Assembly: GCA_944388125.1 (NCBI GenBank) | Contig: CALXHO010000001.1 | Coordinates: 1-64,000 of the forward strand | DNA length: 64,000 nucleotides | Reading direction: 5' to 3' | DNA from: an uncultured Gemmiger sp. | GTDB lineage: Bacteria; Bacillota; Clostridia; Oscillospirales; Ruminococcaceae | Part shown: positions 43,887-53,800 of the stretch, in pieces | Numbering within the stretch: the stretch's first letter is position 1 | Layout of the letters: every line of letters starts with the position of its first letter | The notes under the pieces: model-generated | Told to the model about the DNA's origin: nothing | Seen by the model: the letters and a program-made list of their open reading frames with translations, nothing else | The model's database searches: none | Made by a program: the position numbers and the translations under genes

Positions 43887-44651
43887 TCACCTCATTTCCT
43901 TTTTGCCAAACCGTGTCGCTGCCACAATCAGAGCCAAGCCAAAAATCAGCACCGCACAGGGAAGAAAGGGAAACAGCCGGAAGCCGGCGTCTGCGCCGCC
44001 TGTGGTAAATGCATGGAGAGAGCGCGACACCAGGTATCCGCTGTAACAATAGGGATACAAAAACCATACTGGTGTTGCTCCCGCCAGCAGCCCGGGAATG
44101 ACCAGGAAAAAGTTTAGGCCTACAGAAATCAGGGGCTTTTCAAACACAACGGTGAGCGCCCACATAACGGCGGTACTGGGAAGCATGGTGAAAAACAGTC
44201 CTGCGCACCATTTCACCAGATAGAGAAAGGGCATGGTTTCCTGAATGCCGGCTGAATACGTGGCAATCCATCCCGCCACAAGGAAAACAGCCAGAAACAC
44301 AACCATTTCCATGAGAAGGTAAACGGTCAGGACGCAAAGCTTTGCCATCGACATCGCATGGCGATCCACCGGAAGCGCCAGCATTTTGAGAATGCCATTG
44401 TTCCGGGTTTCCTGCCCCGCAATCATCACGCAGACAACGATCATGCTGAACGGAAGCAGATAGTAGGCATACAGCAAGGCACTCTGGATGAACATGGCCG
44501 TCCAGGCATCGGTGTATTCCGGGGTCAGGTACATGCTCAGATTGGCGACGCCGGAGCTCACCACCAGCAATGGAGCAATAAAAATCAGGGGTATGATTTG
44601 GGAGCGTTTGACTTTCAGAAACTCCAGTTTCAGCAATTCAAGAATATTCAT
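43887..44651 (-). CDS. ABC-2 type permease, lantibiotic-immunity (LanG-like)
   Basis: 254 residues; ATG 44651 is preferred because AGGAGGG lies six bases upstream, while the earlier in-frame ATG 44666 has none. Six membrane helices and the amphipathic start LLKLEFLKVKRSQIIPLIFI are typical of LanE/LanG-type permeases (MutG, EpiG). Together with the next two genes it forms a LanFEG-type exporter that removes lantibiotics or related peptides from the membrane. Confidence 0.87.
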   Translation of the reverse strand: MNILELLKLEFLKVKRSQIIPLIFIAPLLVVSSGVANLSMYLTPEYTDAWTAMFIQSALLYAYYLLPFSMIVVCVMIAGQETRNNGILKMLALPVDRHAMSMAKLCVLTVYLLMEMVVFLAVFLVAGWIATYSAGIQETMPFLYLVKWCAGLFFTMLPSTAVMWALTVVFEKPLISVGLNFFLVIPGLLAGATPVWFLYPYCYSGYLVSRSLHAFTTGGADAGFRLFPFLPCAVLIFGLALIVAATRFGKKEMR

Positions 44652-44662
44652 TTTCACCCTCC

Positions 44663-45388
44663 TCATTCATCGCGCACCTTTTGGGACATCCGCATTCCAA
44701 CCCCGAGGAACAGAAGCGTCTCAAGCACTGCGATCAGCACAATGACCGCATCCGGTCGGGCACTCATGGAAACGGCAGGCATCAGCAGGATGACAAAGGG
44801 ATCCGCAAGAAACAGGGCAATGCCGGATGTTCCCAGCGCCATCCCCGTCAAAAATCCTGCCACTCCCACACCCAAGGGAATCCACATGCTGTCAAAGCGG
44901 GATGAGACCAGGAGCATAAAAGACAGAACCGGCATGGAGGTCACAAAGGAATATCCCGCAAACGCCACCAGCGAGCTCATGGAAAATGTGCCCCGGGGAA
45001 GATCCGTCATGCCGATTTTCACAAGCGCCAGATTCTGCAGCACTACCGCCGTCAAAAGCGTCACCGTCAGAATCAGGAATTTGCAAAGATACATTTTGGG
45101 GATAGAGACGGGCAGCAGATACATTTTCTTGATGGCTGTCCCACTGAATTCCATATGATACATCATACAGGCGGCCACAAGGATGCCAAACAGATTCAGC
45201 ATCATGATGACGCCGTAAAGCTGCGTCAGGAGAACATCCATCGGGGCCATCGGCAGGCTGAGAAGCGAATCTATGCGCACCATAAAATTGGCAAAGGCAT
45301 AAGCTGCCCCTGCCACCCCCACAATGGGCAGGACTGCCACGATACCGGTGCGCTTTTCTTTTCGCAGTTCGATTGCCAGCGTTTTCAT
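44663..45388 (-). CDS. ABC-2 type permease, lantibiotic-immunity (LanE-like)
   Basis: 241 residues with six membrane helices (GIVAVLPIVGVAGAAYAFAN, LYGVIMMLNLFGILVAACMM and others) and the start MKTLAIELRKEKRTGIV typical of this permease family. It overlaps the ATP-binding gene by four bases. Second half of the heterodimeric LanEG membrane part. Confidence 0.87.
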   Translation of the reverse strand: MKTLAIELRKEKRTGIVAVLPIVGVAGAAYAFANFMVRIDSLLSLPMAPMDVLLTQLYGVIMMLNLFGILVAACMMYHMEFSGTAIKKMYLLPVSIPKMYLCKFLILTVTLLTAVVLQNLALVKIGMTDLPRGTFSMSSLVAFAGYSFVTSMPVLSFMLLVSSRFDSMWIPLGVGVAGFLTGMALGTSGIALFLADPFVILLMPAVSMSARPDAVIVLIAVLETLLFLGVGMRMSQKVRDE

Positions 45389-46149
45389 AATTTTGCCCTC
45401 TGCTTTCTCTCACTGTTGTCCTTCTCCACCATGGAGAGAAACACGTCTTCCAGATGATCCGCAGCAAAGCCGGATCGAAGAGCATACTGCCGCAGATCGT
45501 CCAGGCTGCCCTCAAACAGCAGCCGTCCATGGTTGAGGATTCCCACATCATCCGCAATCAGCTCGATCTCAGACAACATATGGGACGAGATCAGCACCGT
45601 ACAGTCATAAAGTTCCGGCAGGGATTTTACCAGGTTGCGGATTTCATGGATGCCGGCCGGGTCCAGTCCATTGGTGGGTTCATCCAGGATCAGAATCGGC
45701 GGGCGCCCCAGCAGCGCCCCCGCAAGTCCCAGGCGCTGTTTCATTCCCAGAGAATACTTCTTCGCCAGACGGTCTCCGAACTCGGTCAGTCCCACCAGCT
45801 CCAGGGCATCCTCCACATCGTCCTTTTCCAGATCCAGGATACGGCGGATAATGTCCAGATTTTCCCGCCCGGTGAGGTTCGCGTAGAAAGACGGCGCTTC
45901 GATGAAGGAGCCGATCTCTTTGAGAATCGCAATCCGGTCTTTGGGAAACTGCTTTCCGTCCACGGTAAAGCTGCCCTGTGTGGGCACAGTCAGGCCCAGC
46001 AGCATCTTCATGGTCGTGGACTTCCCTGCCCCATTGGGGCCGAGGAATCCATAAATGCTGCCCTTGCGGATATGAAGGGAGACCCGATTGACTGCCGTAA
46101 AGTTTTTGTATTTCTTTGTCAGTTGTTCCGTGGTAATGATATAGTCCAT
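45385..46149 (-). CDS. ABC transporter ATP-binding protein, LanF/BcrA-like
   Basis: 254 residues; ATG 46149 follows GGAAGGAG. Walker A GPNGAGKST, signature KYSLGMKQRLGLA, Walker B ILILDEPTNGLDP and H-loop ISSHMLSEIE. The C-terminal text FEGSLDDLRQY is typical of the LanF/BcrA group that confers resistance to lantibiotics or bacitracin. First gene of the operon, divergent from an OmpR-type regulator with a direct-repeat site between. Confidence 0.92.
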   Translation of the reverse strand: MDYIITTEQLTKKYKNFTAVNRVSLHIRKGSIYGFLGPNGAGKSTTMKMLLGLTVPTQGSFTVDGKQFPKDRIAILKEIGSFIEAPSFYANLTGRENLDIIRRILDLEKDDVEDALELVGLTEFGDRLAKKYSLGMKQRLGLAGALLGRPPILILDEPTNGLDPAGIHEIRNLVKSLPELYDCTVLISSHMLSEIELIADDVGILNHGRLLFEGSLDDLRQYALRSGFAADHLEDVFLSMVEKDNSERKQRAKL

Positions 46150-46210
46150 AGAAACATCTCCTTCCGATGTTTTTATGGTACCGCACCAACCTGACATCCA
46201 CTTTTTCCTG

Positions 46211-46232
46211 TCCTTACTTTTTCCTTACTTTT
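46211..46232. promoter_or_regulatory. Perfect 11-bp tandem repeat, likely response-regulator site
   Basis: TCCTTACTTTT occurs twice head to tail (46211-46221 and 46222-46232), the 11-bp period recognised by OmpR/PhoB-type dimers. It lies between the LanFEG-like operon and its regulator. A TATAAT is at 46267-46272 for the regulator, without a good -35, which fits activation. Confidence 0.65.
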
Positions 46233-46291
46233 CAGCGGGTGGCCCCGCAGGAGGGCTCCCCTATGCTATAATTGAGAAAATCAGATGGGAG

Positions 46292-47002
46292 GTGGGCGCC
46301 ACGGATCATTCTTTTTTACACTGCAAGCGGCTCCTGCTGGTCGACGATGAGCCTGAACTCCTGAAGATGGTGACCGGCATTCTGCGGGATGCAGGATTTG
46401 AAACCGTCCTTGCCGCCCTGTCGGTCAAGGACGCCGTTCGCACCGCCAGGCAGGAGAACCCCGACCTGATCGTCCTGGATGTCATGCTGCCGGATGGAGA
46501 CGGATTTTCTCTCATGCAGCAGCTGCGCGCCTTTACCCAGGTGCCAGTCATCTTTCTGACCGCAAAGGATGAGGCCGCAGACAAATTGTCTGGGCTGGGT
46601 CTTGGGGCGGACGATTATATTGTCAAACCGTTTCTGCCCCAGGAGCTCGTACTGCGCATCTGTGCGGTGCTGCGCCGAACCTATAAAGAGGACTCTCCCC
46701 TGCTTGTCCTGGACGGGTGCACCATTGATTTCAGCCGGGCCGAAGTCCACAAGGGCGGTGAAACGCTTTTCCTGACCGCCAAAGAACACGCCCTGCTCGA
46801 GACCCTTGCCCGCAATGCCGGAAAGATCGTCACCATGGATGCACTTTGCGAGGCCCTATGGGGAGAAAATCCTTTCGGCTACCAAAACAGTCTCAATGCC
46901 CATATCCGCCGCATCCGGGAAAAGATCGAAACCGATCCCTCGAAACCGGTCTCCCTGATCACCATGAAAGGGCTGGGCTACAAGCTGGTCACAAGGAAGT
47001 AA
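46292..47002 (+). CDS. OmpR/PhoB-type response regulator of the exporter system
   Basis: Receiver domain with LLLVDDEPEL, phospho-Asp in LIVLDVMLPDGDG and DDYIVKPF, then a winged helix ending HIRRIREKIETDPSKP and LITMKGLGYKLV. The start is uncertain. GTG 46292 is the nearest usual start but touches its GGGAGG. In the same frame ACG at 46301 lies eight bases after GGGAGG and would give a normal-length N-terminus, so it may be a mutated ATG or a rare start. Cotranscribed with the kinase gene four bases further on. Confidence 0.9.
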   Translation: MGATDHSFLHCKRLLLVDDEPELLKMVTGILRDAGFETVLAALSVKDAVRTARQENPDLIVLDVMLPDGDGFSLMQQLRAFTQVPVIFLTAKDEAADKLSGLGLGADDYIVKPFLPQELVLRICAVLRRTYKEDSPLLVLDGCTIDFSRAEVHKGGETLFLTAKEHALLETLARNAGKIVTMDALCEALWGENPFGYQNSLNAHIRRIREKIETDPSKPVSLITMKGLGYKLVTRK

Positions 47003-47006
47003 GGCC

Positions 47007-48374
47007 ATGAAATCTTACGCAAAATATATCTCCAAGTTTCTGGTATCCTTTCTGATCGTGATCCTGCTTCTGCTGGCATCCAACATCGCGGTCTTTTTCT
47101 GGATGTTCCGTCAGGTGGTTTCCACCGATTATGGGGAGACCTCTCCGCGCAGAATGCTGGAAAAAGTGGCCGGGGTTGCCACCTCCGACGGTATTCCGGC
47201 GCAGATGGAAGAAGAACTGCATCACCATCAGATATGGGCGATGTATCTTTCCCCTGACGGAAGCTGTCTCTGGCAGGTGGACATGCCGCAAGGCATTCCG
47301 GACCATTACACCGTTCAGGATGTGGCTTTGTTTTCAAAAGGGTATCTGAACGGCTACCCCGTCTTTGTATGGGCGGAAGATACGGGCTTGCTGGTCCTCG
47401 GTTATCCGCAAAACAGTTACATCAAAATCACCGGAAACTATTACTCCGCAAATCTGCTGGACCTCGTCCCGCCCTTCCTGGCCATTGCCGGAGTCTTTGA
47501 CCTGACCATGATCTTTTTGATTTACTTCCTGTCAAAACGTAAAATCATCCGGAGTGCTGAGCCCATCATTTCTTCCATCGAGGCGCTTTCCCATGGGACC
47601 CCGGTCCAATTGTCCATCCGGGGAGAACTGTCCAGCATAGCGGACAGCGTCAACCGTGCCTCCCGCATTCTGAGCAGGCAAAATGAAGCCCGGGCCAACT
47701 GGATCAGCGGCGTCTCCCACGACATCCGCACACCGCTTTCCATGATCATGGGCTATGCCGCGCGCATGGCGGAAAGCCGGACCGCGAGCGAGGACATACG
47801 GGAGCAGGCGGAAATCGTGCGCAGCCAAAGTGTAAAAATCAAAGAACTGGTACAGGATTTGAATCTGGTTTCTCAGTTGGAATATGAAATGCAGCCGCTT
47901 CACAGGGAAACCGTTCGCCTGTCCAGACTGCTGCGCTCCTATACGGCAGATCTGCTGAACAGCGGGATCTCCAACGCCTATCATCTGGAGATCGACATTG
48001 CGTCCGACGCGGAAAATGCTGTTCTGGAAGGCGATGCCCGGCTGCTGAACCGGGCTGTCAACAATCTTGTGCAGAACAGCATGAGGCATAATCCGGGCGG
48101 ATGCAGCATCCGACTTTCCCTTGCAGCAGCCGGGCAGAAACTGGTATTGGCCGTCACAGACGATGGCGTGGGGCTGTCCCCAGAGACGCAGAAGGCACTG
48201 AAAGAAAAGCCCCATTACCTGGAAAGCACCGACGACCGCCTTGACCTGCGCCATGGGCTTGGCTTGCGGATCGTCCGCCAGGTTGCCGAAGCCCATGAGG
48301 GAGCTTTTGCAATTTCCCCCGTTCTGCCACACGGGTGCTGTGCGACGCTGACGTTCCCTCTCCATACCCAATAA
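47007..48374 (+). CDS. Sensor histidine kinase of the exporter system
   Basis: 455 residues. Two membrane helices (LVSFLIVILLLLASNIAVFF and LVPPFLAIAGVFDLTMIFLI) frame an extracellular sensor of about 120 residues. HAMP-like linker, then the H box WISGVSHDIRTPLS, N box LVQNSMRHN, G1 DDGVGLS and G2 HGLGLRIV. The large extracellular loop suggests it senses the antimicrobial peptide itself. Confidence 0.92.
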   Translation: MKSYAKYISKFLVSFLIVILLLLASNIAVFFWMFRQVVSTDYGETSPRRMLEKVAGVATSDGIPAQMEEELHHHQIWAMYLSPDGSCLWQVDMPQGIPDHYTVQDVALFSKGYLNGYPVFVWAEDTGLLVLGYPQNSYIKITGNYYSANLLDLVPPFLAIAGVFDLTMIFLIYFLSKRKIIRSAEPIISSIEALSHGTPVQLSIRGELSSIADSVNRASRILSRQNEARANWISGVSHDIRTPLSMIMGYAARMAESRTASEDIREQAEIVRSQSVKIKELVQDLNLVSQLEYEMQPLHRETVRLSRLLRSYTADLLNSGISNAYHLEIDIASDAENAVLEGDARLLNRAVNNLVQNSMRHNPGGCSIRLSLAAAGQKLVLAVTDDGVGLSPETQKALKEKPHYLESTDDRLDLRHGLGLRIVRQVAEAHEGAFAISPVLPHGCCATLTFPLHTQ

Positions 48375-48385
48375 ATAAAAAATGA

Positions 48386-48435
48386 GCCGCACCGGAAAGA
48401 TTGCCATCAGGCAGCATTCCCGGTGCGGTTTGTTC
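48386..48435 (+). terminator. Terminator after the kinase gene
   Basis: GCCGCACCGG (48386-48395) pairs with CCGGTGCGG (48419-48428), then TTTGTTCTTCTT. The stretch to 48568 holds no gene. Confidence 0.75.
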
Positions 48436-48568
48436 TTCTTATGGATTGGTGGACAGGGTGTTTGGGAGGCAGGTTTTTTCCGGCCTGCGGCCTGTACAAG
48501 GCACTGACGCAGCGGCCGTTTCTGCGGCTGTGGATTTTGAAAATCAGGAGGCCGGAGGAGCATCCCGT

Positions 48569-50086
48569 TTACTGGCGGCATCTCCACCAGAGATAGCTCA
48601 GGTTGGTCGTGAAATACCGTTTGAACAGCCTCCGCGGGTCCTGCATCAGGCGATACAGCCATTCCAGATTGCGGCGCTGCATCCACAGGGGAGCGCGCCT
48701 GATGTTGCCTGCCTCGTAATCAAAGGCAGCGCCCACACCGATCATCAGTGCATGGACCTCGCCCTCGTGGGCCGCCATCCAGAGTTCCTGTTTTGGGGCC
48801 CCCAGGCCGACCCAGACAAAATCGGGATGGGCGGCGTTGATCTGCTCCACGCAGGCTGCGTCCTCCCGGGGCGTCAGCGTCCGGAACGGCGGGCTGTACA
48901 TGCCGGCAATGAGGATGCCGGGGTAACGTTGGCGGATCTTTTGCTCCAAAAGTTTCAGCGTTTCCGGGGTTGCACCATAAAAGTAATGCCGCCACTTCTT
49001 TTGCGGGGAGATCTTCAGGATTTCTTGCATCAGGTCCGGGCCCGTGACGCGCCGGGCCTCCGTATACCCCTGTTCCCTGCTGTACTGGGACAGGGGGCCG
49101 CCGTCCGGCAGCGCCATGGCCGCCCTCTGCTGGATCGCCTGATAGGCTTTGTCCCTATGAGCGGTCACCGTCGTATGTACGTTGGCCACACAGATATATC
49201 TGCCGCGCCATTCTTCCAGTTTTTCTTCGATGGTCCGGATGGTCTTTTCCATGTCGGTGACGGCAATGTCCACTCCCATGATATTACAGGTGTCCATCAT
49301 CTTCACCTCGATCAGGCGAAGCCCTTCCTCCATATGGGTCTGTGACCGGCCGCCCACAAAACTGTTGTACACCGGAATGACCGACACACAGATTTTGTAC
49401 GTATCCGCAATGGCAATGATATGCTGCAGCTGGACGGCGCTCTGGGTATCCTGCGCAACAATGATCTGATCCACCGCAACAGATTGCAGAACCTTCCGAA
49501 GCTCCCCCTCTTTTCCCAGATAGTTCGGCAAAACCGGCGAGGGCTGCTCGGCCAGATAACCGACATAGTGCATTTCAAAATGTTTCCTTCGCACAATATT
49601 TGTATAGTACTGCCGGGCTGTGTCTGCGCTGCCGATAATCAAGACATTGGTATGTTCTTTTTTCCTGTGCTCATGCACCGCAGCCAGCCTATCCACCAAC
49701 TGCCTTTTCATGAGGATCAGCAGCGTGGTGAGGAGATAGAAATACAGGAGCAGCAGGCGTGAGAACTGGGACAGGCGAAAAACAAACAGGACCGCCCCCA
49801 CCAGGGCAAGGCCCAGTATATTGACGACGGCAAGCCGGAAGCCATCCCGGAACAGACCGGAACAGTGCAGGCTCCGGTAGCAGTTGGTTTGCGCATAGCA
49901 AAGCACCATAACCACAGCGTAAATCAGCGCGATGGGGAAAAAACGGGACAGATCAACCGGCAAGAACCGGCTGCCCAGCGGAATCACCATCCGAAGAAGT
50001 CCCGCCAAAAAGAAGGACAGCAGCAACAATACAAAATCCGCCATTCCATTGAGCAATGCAATGGGACCGGGTGTTTTACGAAGCAT
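48569..50086 (-). CDS. Fusion: polytopic CoA-binding-like domain plus WecG/TagA/CpsF (GT26) glycosyltransferase
   Basis: 505 residues; ATG 50086 follows GAGGGTGA. The first 130 residues contain four membrane helices. A Rossmann-like CoA-binding region follows (NVLIIGSADTARQYYTNIVR, DQIIVAQDTQSAVQLQHIIA) as in the N-terminal half of undecaprenyl-phosphate sugar phosphotransferases, but their C-terminal catalytic domain is absent. From about 290 the sequence is a GT26 transferase: GVDIAVTDMEKTIRTIEEKL, ANVHTTVTAHRD, DGGPLS, HYFYGATPETLKLLE and FVWVGLGAPKQELWM. It probably adds a sugar to a lipid-linked intermediate in capsule or teichoic acid synthesis. Confidence 0.88.
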   Translation of the reverse strand: MLRKTPGPIALLNGMADFVLLLLSFFLAGLLRMVIPLGSRFLPVDLSRFFPIALIYAVVMVLCYAQTNCYRSLHCSGLFRDGFRLAVVNILGLALVGAVLFVFRLSQFSRLLLLYFYLLTTLLILMKRQLVDRLAAVHEHRKKEHTNVLIIGSADTARQYYTNIVRRKHFEMHYVGYLAEQPSPVLPNYLGKEGELRKVLQSVAVDQIIVAQDTQSAVQLQHIIAIADTYKICVSVIPVYNSFVGGRSQTHMEEGLRLIEVKMMDTCNIMGVDIAVTDMEKTIRTIEEKLEEWRGRYICVANVHTTVTAHRDKAYQAIQQRAAMALPDGGPLSQYSREQGYTEARRVTGPDLMQEILKISPQKKWRHYFYGATPETLKLLEQKIRQRYPGILIAGMYSPPFRTLTPREDAACVEQINAAHPDFVWVGLGAPKQELWMAAHEGEVHALMIGVGAAFDYEAGNIRRAPLWMQRRNLEWLYRLMQDPRRLFKRYFTTNLSYLWWRCRQ

Positions 50087-50185
50087 ACAGTCACCCTCTT
50101 TCTCATTCATATGCCGGTATTTGCCTGTATCCGGAAGCATAGCACGCTGGGAAGGAAAAAGCTGACGAAAACCGTTTTACAAAAT

Positions 50186-50226
50186 AAAACAAGCCATCCG
50201 GACACGCTTCCGAATGGCTTGTTTTC
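50186..50226. terminator. Inverted-repeat terminator between GT26 fusion and nucleotidyltransferase remnant
   Basis: AACAAGCCAT (about 50189-50198) pairs with ATGGCTTGTT (about 50214-50223), T-rich on both sides. Confidence 0.7.
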
Positions 50227-50252
50227 ACTATGTTTGGGGATTCGTTCCCTCT

Positions 50253-50890
50253 TCATCGCTTCCAGAGAAAGCGCTGTTCCCCTAGAAACCGTTTGACTTT
50301 TCCGTGGGCGAGATTGTAGACAAGGCGATAGCCACAGGCAAACGGCATCAGCCGGGGATGCCACAAAAAGAACGGCGCATCGTGACGGCACCACATCTCC
50401 ATGAAGGTCCGGTCCGGGAAGAGCCGCCGCAGGCTGTACTGAAGTTTGGTCATTGCCGTAACGGGCTGCTCGTCCCCGGCCATCTTGACCAGTTCGTTCC
50501 GGGCACGCTGGCTGACCGTACCATAGGTGCCCGATGTGAGATAATAGGCAAGCTTCCGGGCGTCTGCCGGACACAGGGGGGCGTCGCTGTCAAACACCTG
50601 TTTTGCCAGGGCACAGGTCTCCCGGTCAAAATCGGTGAGGCTCAGCTGTTCCAGTCCCTGCTGCAGGGCGTTCTGATCCAGTTGTTTCTCATGGGCACGG
50701 CGGAACAGAAAGATGTCCAGCAGCGAACGGATTCCCGTGCCGCTGATCTCGAAATGCTTGTACATGTGCGCCAACGTATACAGGTAAAAGTCTTCCGGCG
50801 TAAAGCTGCGCCCCCAGCGGGTACCTTCTTTCGTCAGCGTCCTGGTTTTCAGGGCTTTTTCAAAATAGGCCGACCACTCCGGGTAAGGTA
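50253..50890 (-). pseudogene. 5'-truncated nucleotidyltransferase family protein (NTP_transf_5-like)
   Basis: The open frame carries the C-terminal half of a nucleotidyltransferase-like protein: RSFTPEDFYLYTLAHMYKHF, EISGTGIRSLLDIFLF, LTSGTYGTVSQRARNELVKM. These blocks match the family often found in exopolysaccharide clusters, but the N-terminal catalytic part is missing. Upstream the same DNA is read in a different frame as the last residues of the giant surface protein. A deletion seems to have joined the two genes at about 50.89-50.93 kb. Confidence 0.7.
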
Positions 50891-53800
50891 GTTGGCCATA
50901 CGGACACAGGCGTTGGGGTTGGAAGTGTTTGCCGTGGTCGCGGTCAGCGCCGTACGCAGGGCTGCATTTTCGTATGCAGTCAGCGAGGAGATCTCAGCCG
51001 TGCCGCTCAGGTGGGGTTTGATGAGTTTTTCCAGCACATCGTACATGGGCAGCGGGTAGTAAGCCAGTGCTTTGGAGATGCGCCCCGCCAGGGCGAGGTA
51101 ATCCGCCGAGGTCTTGTCCTGACTTTCGTACATGCGGACCATGTCCACCCAGGTATCAAAGTGGTAACTCTGGGCCGAGAGAGCTGCCTCATAGATGGCA
51201 GCCTGGACATCCCAGCTTCCCTCATTGCTGAAGGAATCTGCCAGCAGGTTGAGACGCTGTGCCGTAAAATAATGCACCTCGTCGTTCAGGGCATCCTGCG
51301 CCATATTGATGTAGCTGACGCGGTTGGGGCTGCCCCAGTTCTGAGTGCCCCAGCCGCAGGGCAGGCGCTCGCCGCGGGCGGATTCCGGCCAGCCGAAGAT
51401 ATCGTTGTAGATATCATAGCGGGCGATGCCATTTTTCTCATCCGTGTAGACATAGCGCAGATAGGCTGCGTGTCCGGGCTGACCGACCACACCGGCCGGA
51501 ATGCCGTACACACCCAGCAGGTTGGTACCGGTCTTGGAAATACCGCCGCAGACGGCGCCTTCCTCAAAGACGGCCCACAGTTTGGGATGGCCGGACTGAT
51601 AAGCGACATTGATATTCTTGTAAATGTCCAGCTGATCTTCCGGCTGCATGGAGGCATAGGTCAGGCCGTACTTTTTCTGCCAGTCTGCCCGATTGCTCTC
51701 CTCAAAGTACTTGGCACGGTTGTAGTTGTAGCCGAAGGTATAGCGGATATAGGTATAGGGGCCGCCCTTCATGTTGTTGGGGGTGATCTCGACCTTGGTC
51801 GGGTTCACGGTCCCGTAGCTCACCTTGCGGTTGGACCAGTTCAGCCACTCGATCTCGTTGTTGTCGATGATGTTGTTCATGACCATGCGCATCTCTTCGA
51901 CGTTCAGGGTCTCGAACGCCTTGACGAGCAGGCCGTTGCCATGCATGCGCTTGTAGATGTCGTAGCGCTCCACCACATTGGCGGCATTGGACACCTGGGA
52001 GGGATCCACCCAGAAGGCAATGTCATTGGAATGGGTCAGCGCCAGAGCCATCATCATGCGCAGGTAAAGCTGGCTGTTCACATTGGCTGCGGCCATATCT
52101 CCGCCGCGCTGGGTATACAGGTTGGCCAGGGCCTGAATGGCACGGCCGTAAGCGCCGTCGGGCGCACCGCCGCCCACAAACAGTTCCAGGGCGTTCTTAT
52201 CATTGAAAAGCCATTCCAGTGTCTTGGCGGTATCCTCAGTCTGCATCAGGGCATCCAGCAGGGAGTATCCGGCGTCATTCACCAGCGCACGCTGATAGAC
52301 CAGCTTGCGCAGTTCCTGATCCTCGTTCAGCATCTCCTCGTAGCCCATGCCTTTATGGGAGGCAACCAGTTCCTGAATGCGAAGGTCGTACTCCTCCACC
52401 GGCAGGAACACCTGCTGGTCACTTTCTGCCTCCTTGTAGTCGGCAGTCACCAGCTTGAAGTCCGCCATGTCGGTATAAACATAGGCGCTTTTGCCGCTGA
52501 GCTGGGTCATGATCCGGATGTTCAGTATATTTTCCGGCAGCATGACGTCCACCGCCACCGATTCGCTGGTCTTGCGCAGGACCGGTGTCTGCTGCAGTGT
52601 GGTCCACTGCAGGAAACCGTCGGATCCCCTCGTTGCTGCAGCGACCGTAAAGATGGCACCGTCGGTGTTGCCGTCGTAATCCTGCACAGCGTCAACACCC
52701 ACACGGGCGATGAAACGATCCAGGTGATAGTACTTGACGTAGTTCATCACGTTGTACACGATGCTGGAACTGGACAGTCCGCCAAAGCCTTTGAGGTAGT
52801 ATTTGATCTGACCGTCCACCCGCAGCGCCAGGTTGCCGCCGGCGTAGTTCTTGTCCACACGCATGGGACGGCCGTCGCCGCCGTTGGTGATCAGGCAGTA
52901 GCTGTCGCTCAGATCGGAGACGTAGAGCACATCCCCCTCAAAATTGACCAGGTCATCCGGGAAGGTCCCCTTGGCATAGACAAGCCATGCCTCGCTGGTC
53001 AGGGTCTGGCCGCCTGTGGTGATCTGGACGCGGATATACTTGTTCAGGTCATCGCCGGTCAGCGTGTACTTGCTGTCCGTGGCGCCGTCGATATTGGTAA
53101 AGCTGCTGCTCGCGGAAGCACCGCGCTGCCACTGACAGGTGAAGTTCTCATCCGAGGAACCCAGCAGGCCGGCACGGAGAGTCACATCCACCGCAGGCGG
53201 GCCGTACATCAGGGCGGTAACCCCAATGCTGACCGGCTCGGAAGCCACCGTGGCAGTGACGCCCTCGGCGGGTTCCACGCTGACCTGAACGCGGAGATAC
53301 CGGTTGGTTGCCTCAGCCGGAATGACCAGGGTGGGCTGGATTTCGCCGGAAAGATCGGTGAATTCGCCGTCCGCCGTATCCCCCACCTGCCACTGATACC
53401 GCAGGGTGAGGTCCTGACCGGAAGCGTACTGCAGCACCGCATTGGCAATGCCGCCCACGCGGGTCTCCGCCACTTCAAACAGGCCGCGGTAAACATCGGA
53501 CAGCAGCGTGCCGATGTATTTGCCGGAGGCATCGCGGGCAACGGCCCGCAGATAAAGGTCCCTGTCCCCTTCCTTCACGGTGTAGGTTGCATCGGTGGCG
53601 CCCTCGATATCCGTGAAGTTCTTGCCGTCGGTGCTGGACTGCCACTGATAGGCCCAGTTTTCCACCGTCTGGTCCTTGCCGGATGTGGCGGTAACGGTCA
53701 GAGTGGCCCCGGGAACGGCAATTCCGCTGATTTCTGCCTTGCCGGCGAGAACCGTGTCCTCGTCGCGCAGCAGCACCAGTTCGGCGGCGCTGGCCCAGTT

